DNA of 64,000 nucleotides from Blasia pusilla (taxonomy: Eukaryota > Marchantiophyta > Marchantiopsida > Blasiales), in assembly GCA_050084515.1 (NCBI GenBank), contig CM114272.1, forward strand, positions 49,228,001-49,292,000, given 5' to 3'. A program made the position numbers and the translations under genes. Positions 59,713-64,000 of the stretch are shown here, piece after piece (within the stretch, counting starts at the first letter, position 1; each line of letters opens with the position of its first letter). Under the pieces are notes generated by a model. It was not told the DNA's origin. It worked only from the letters and a program-made list of their open reading frames with translations, and searched no databases.

Positions 59713-60216
59713 GCATGTTCTCACAGGGCTGAGTTATTTCGGAGAGTGATGCCCATGGCGTTCGAGAACTTGGCGATTGCATAGCATCGGGATACGTTGA
59801 GCTATGCGACTATTCGAGGTGGTGGTTATCGACCAACTATGCGGAGGTTTCATCAGGGAGATTATGTCTCGCAGTGAGCGGCACCGGCGGCGTTGGATGT
59901 GATGCAGGCGCACTATCGACGAGTGCGTGACATTTTGCCATCGGGTGTTCTCTTGCTGGAGGGACGCGATGGTATGGTATGGAAGGACCATGTGTGTAAT
60001 TGTGCGCCATGTCACCTTCCTAACATTGATGGTACAGTAGATCGGAGCTTAGCAGTAGTTCCTGCAGGCTTGCGTTGTATGTTGTGTGGTTCTGCCCGTG
60101 GTGCGGCCACGATGCTAGTCTATGATGGGTGTTCGAGAGGATGGCATATGGCATGTTTGACGCCACCTCTCACTAGGGTTCCTCAGGAACGATGGATGTG
60201 TCCCAGATGTACATAG
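59713..60216 (+). pseudogene. integrase C-terminal tail with PHD finger
   Basis: Post-integrase sequence YRPTMRRFHQGDYVSQ is followed by VLLLEGRDGMVWKDHVCNCA and then a PHD finger (about 60074-60213). The finger reads CMLC, a 9-residue spacer, then YDGC where the first Cys has become Tyr (TAT at 60121-60123), then SRGWHMAC, then CPRC at the end. The Trp before CPRC fits too. Copy 2 has CDGC at this position. PHD fingers read histone H3 N-terminal tails; chromodomains play an analogous role in chromoviruses by steering integration. I infer a targeting role here. Confidence 0.85.
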
Positions 60217-60384
60217 AGAAGGTAGTTCTACATTCCGACTTGTGTCTGTGACATGGATGACAAGGAGGCGACTAACGATGGGGCCACATGAGCACCCGGC
60301 CTTCTTGCTTTTAGCGTCCGAGAGATGTATGTCATGGTAGGTAGGGATAGATGGCTATCTGGAGTTAGAGGGACCTAACCACCA

Positions 60385-60524
60385 GCTAGGGGGGCGATTG
60401 GAGATATTTTGGTACTTCTTGTCTCGTTGTTTGGATGCCATGAGTTAGCATGGGATCATGCGTGTTTGTGTGTGTGTTCGGTGACAGCGATGTATGTTGT
60501 GTAGCGATGTGTATGCGCACGACA
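60385..60524 (+). repeat. polypurine tract and right terminal segment of gypsy element
   Basis: The purine run CTAGGGGGG (60386-60394) precedes TTGGAGATATTTTGGTAC at 60398. The terminal 126 bases end GTATGCGCACGACA. They are nearly identical to 13225-13350, and their last ~60 bases resemble the terminus of copy 2 (36820-36881). Confidence 0.75.
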
Positions 60525-61090
60525 TATATTTGCAAAGGCCAGAAAGCTTCAATTGAAGCAGCAATTGAACGAAGTGAGGAAAGGATCGTAGAGCATCAAT
60601 GATTATGTTTTGAATATCTAACATATTGTTGATCAGTTGAATAACATTGGAGTGACAGTAGAAGATAACGATCTGATTTTGTTTACTCTTCAAGGCCTTC
60701 CAAATGATTACAAGTCCTTTGAGACCTCTATCTCTGTGAGAAAGAAGTATCCAACCTTTCAAGAGTTAGTCTCATTGTTAATCAATGAAGAGATGCGCCT
60801 AGTAGGTAGCGATAGCTTGTCTAGACTACAAGAGAGTGCGCTATTTGTAGGTAATGGATCAAACAGAGGCAGAGGTCGTGGTAGAAGCTTCTGTGGTCAT
60901 GGTAGATATCAAACATATGGAGGAAGAGGCGCTCAACATAGCTTTACTCAATCAACTACAAATCAATATCACACACAATCACAAGGTGGTGATGGTGGAA
61001 ACCGTTGGGGTTGAGATCAACAACATAGGGTCCGTGGATCTTGCAATTACTTTGGGATAAAGTGTCACTTTGCAAAGTTTTGCTCCAAGA
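60525..61090 (+). pseudogene. copia Gag, copy B, 3' part
   Basis: It resumes at the target site with AKARKLQLKQQLNE, then FTLQGLPNDYKSFETSISVR and the RGRGRSF basic region. The zinc knuckle near 61036 has Phe in place of the second Cys (CNYF instead of CNYC in copy A), so it is broken. Confidence 0.8.
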
Positions 61091-61169
61091 AGAAGGTAGA
61101 TATGAGAACATGAGCCTTACAGCAACAAAACTATGTGGAGCAACAATACCAAGGGAAGGATCAAGAATA

Positions 61170-62337
61170 ACAAGATTTACAAACTGAGCACCTTTTGGTC
61201 ATGATTCATCATATGGGAGCAATGGTCAAGAAAGACTCGACATCAGCTTGGTAAATCGACTCTGGTGCATCAAATTATATGACCTCACAAGCTAAATGGT
61301 TCATTAGTATGGAGCCAGTGAAAGATCTTGCAATAATACTCACAGGAGATAACACTCAACATCATATCACGCATACCGGTAAAGTAACTGAAGTTCCAAT
61401 AGCATCAAATGGTCTTTGTGCTCTTATAAATGATCTCTATATTCCTACCATTGCAGGAAACTTGATCTCTATAAGACAGATAGTAGAACAAGGTTATCAA
61501 TTGAAGTTTAACATAGATGATTATTTCATTGAAAAAATGGATGACCAAATTATGATAGCCAAAAGAACTAGATCTGGCAGAATGTTCAAATTAGATGTTT
61601 TATGTCACAGATTCAAACAATAATGTATGGTCAAAATGGCCAACAAGTCACAGATTTAAATGTGTGGCAAAAGAGAATTGGACATATAAATCTTCAACAA
61701 TTATAGAGTCATCTAATCTAGTAATAGGACTTCCTAAATTAGCGAGTCATGCTACGTTAGAGGTATGTCTTGCTTGCCAATTTGGAAAACAAGATAGATT
61801 TCCATTTCCAAAGCAAGGTAGAGGAGCATCCAAGATATTGGAGTTGATTCACAATGATGTGTGGACAACATCACAACATAGCCTTAGTGGTTGTCTTTAC
61901 TTTGTTTCATTTATTGATGATTTCTCTAGGTATATATGGATATATTTTCTAAAAGCCAAGTGAGAGGTATTCTAAGTGTTCCAAACATTTAGAGTTCTAG
62001 TAGAGAAGCAAACTGGAGAACACTATCTGAAATTGCGTTGTGATAGAGGAGGAGAGTATCTTTCAACAAAGTTTGATGACTATTTATGTCAGAATGACAT
62101 CCAACGTCACGTGACTTGCCGTTACACTCCACAATAAAATGGAGTGGCTAAGAGGAAGAATCAACATATTTTTGAGGCGGCATGAGCTATGTTGAATGAG
62201 AAGAACATACCTAAGGTATATTGGGTAGCAGATGTAGTGTGTGAAGTCTTCTTAATCAACCAAACTCCAATAGCAGTAGTTCATAATAAGACTCCATTCA
62301 AAGTCTTCAAAGAAGAAAACCTGATTTTTTCTTCCTG
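61170..62337 (+). pseudogene. copia protease and integrase, copy B
   Basis: The protease active site DSGASNYMTSQ is intact near 61259. Pre-integrase and zinc region: VWQKRIGHINLQQL, CLACQFGKQDRFPFPKQG. Core: LELIHNDVWTTS, YFVSFIDDFSRYIWIYF. The next part, which copy A lacks (61993-62277), reads LKLRCDRGGEYLSTKF and NGVAKRKNQHIFEAA, where the catalytic Glu (usually NGVAER) is Lys. Stops at the Q-to-stop position before NG and after EAA disable it. Confidence 0.8.

Positions 62338-64000
<1,663 letters not shown>

Larger units (their letters stand above)
49690..60524 (+). mobile_element. Ty3/gypsy retroelement encoding a cytosine DNA methyltransferase and PHD finger
   Basis: Inserted in copia Gag. 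The left junction reads TTTC-ATATA-TGTCACG and the right CACGAC-ATATA-TTTGC. The direct duplication (ATATA, or TATA if the element ends in ACA) is perfect. Removing it restores a 20-base stretch of the same length as copy A. Coding order is Gag, zinc knuckles, protease, methyltransferase, RT, RNase H, integrase, PHD, all on the plus strand. A purine run, CTAGGGGGG (60385-60394), precedes the last ~126 bases and is the likely polypurine tract. The outer left 510 bases have no counterpart at the right end, which is unusual. Stops and frameshifts make this copy inactive. Confidence 0.9.

Overview
The window looks like repeat-rich nuclear DNA of a land plant. Supporting signs are Ty1/copia and Ty3/gypsy retrotransposons, a PIF/Harbinger transposon, a Helitron, a 5S-rDNA-like relic, and two plant gene families: an AtPAP2/PAP9-type purple acid phosphatase and a nicotianamine synthase relic. 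Introns are visible and coding density is very low. I cannot name the species. A gypsy element carrying a cytosine methyltransferase, previously reported for a charophyte alga, would fit an early-diverging streptophyte or seed-free plant, but that is inference.

Layout. 0-14 kb is mostly unrecognised AT-rich DNA with fold-back repeats, a 5S-rRNA-like fragment (633-685), an inverted pair of ~300-bp repeats (3.1 and 5.4 kb) and a 643-bp stand-alone element (12708-13350). 14-17 kb holds a decayed PIF/Harbinger transposase with a convergent spliced accessory gene. 17.1 kb is a long CT microsatellite. 19.4-23.5 kb is a truncated copia element (copy A). 27.15-29.4 kb is the only gene that looks intact: a two-exon, minus-strand purple acid phosphatase of 657 aa with a C-terminal membrane anchor. 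34.7-36.9 kb is a 3' fragment of a gypsy element ending in a PHD finger. 38.2-38.8 kb is a nicotianamine synthase pseudogene. 39.7-43.1 kb is a Helitron Rep/helicase relic, followed by unrecognised spliced exons to 45.6 kb. 48.6-63.5 kb is a second copia element (copy B) split by a 10.8-kb insertion (49690-60524) with matching target-site duplications.

The highlight is that 10.8-kb insertion. In order it encodes Gag with two zinc knuckles, an aspartic protease, a DNMT3-like C5 cytosine DNA methyltransferase, reverse transcriptase/RNase H, integrase and a terminal PHD finger. One retroelement therefore carries a DNA-methylation writer and a likely histone-tail reader. It is inactive here (stops and frameshifts), but the domain order is unambiguous. 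Its 5' end is structurally odd: a 510-bp left end and a 126-bp right end are adjacent in the 643-bp element at 12.7 kb, while 10.2 kb separates them here.

No promoter elements, tRNA or rRNA genes, or CRISPR arrays could be supported beyond those listed.
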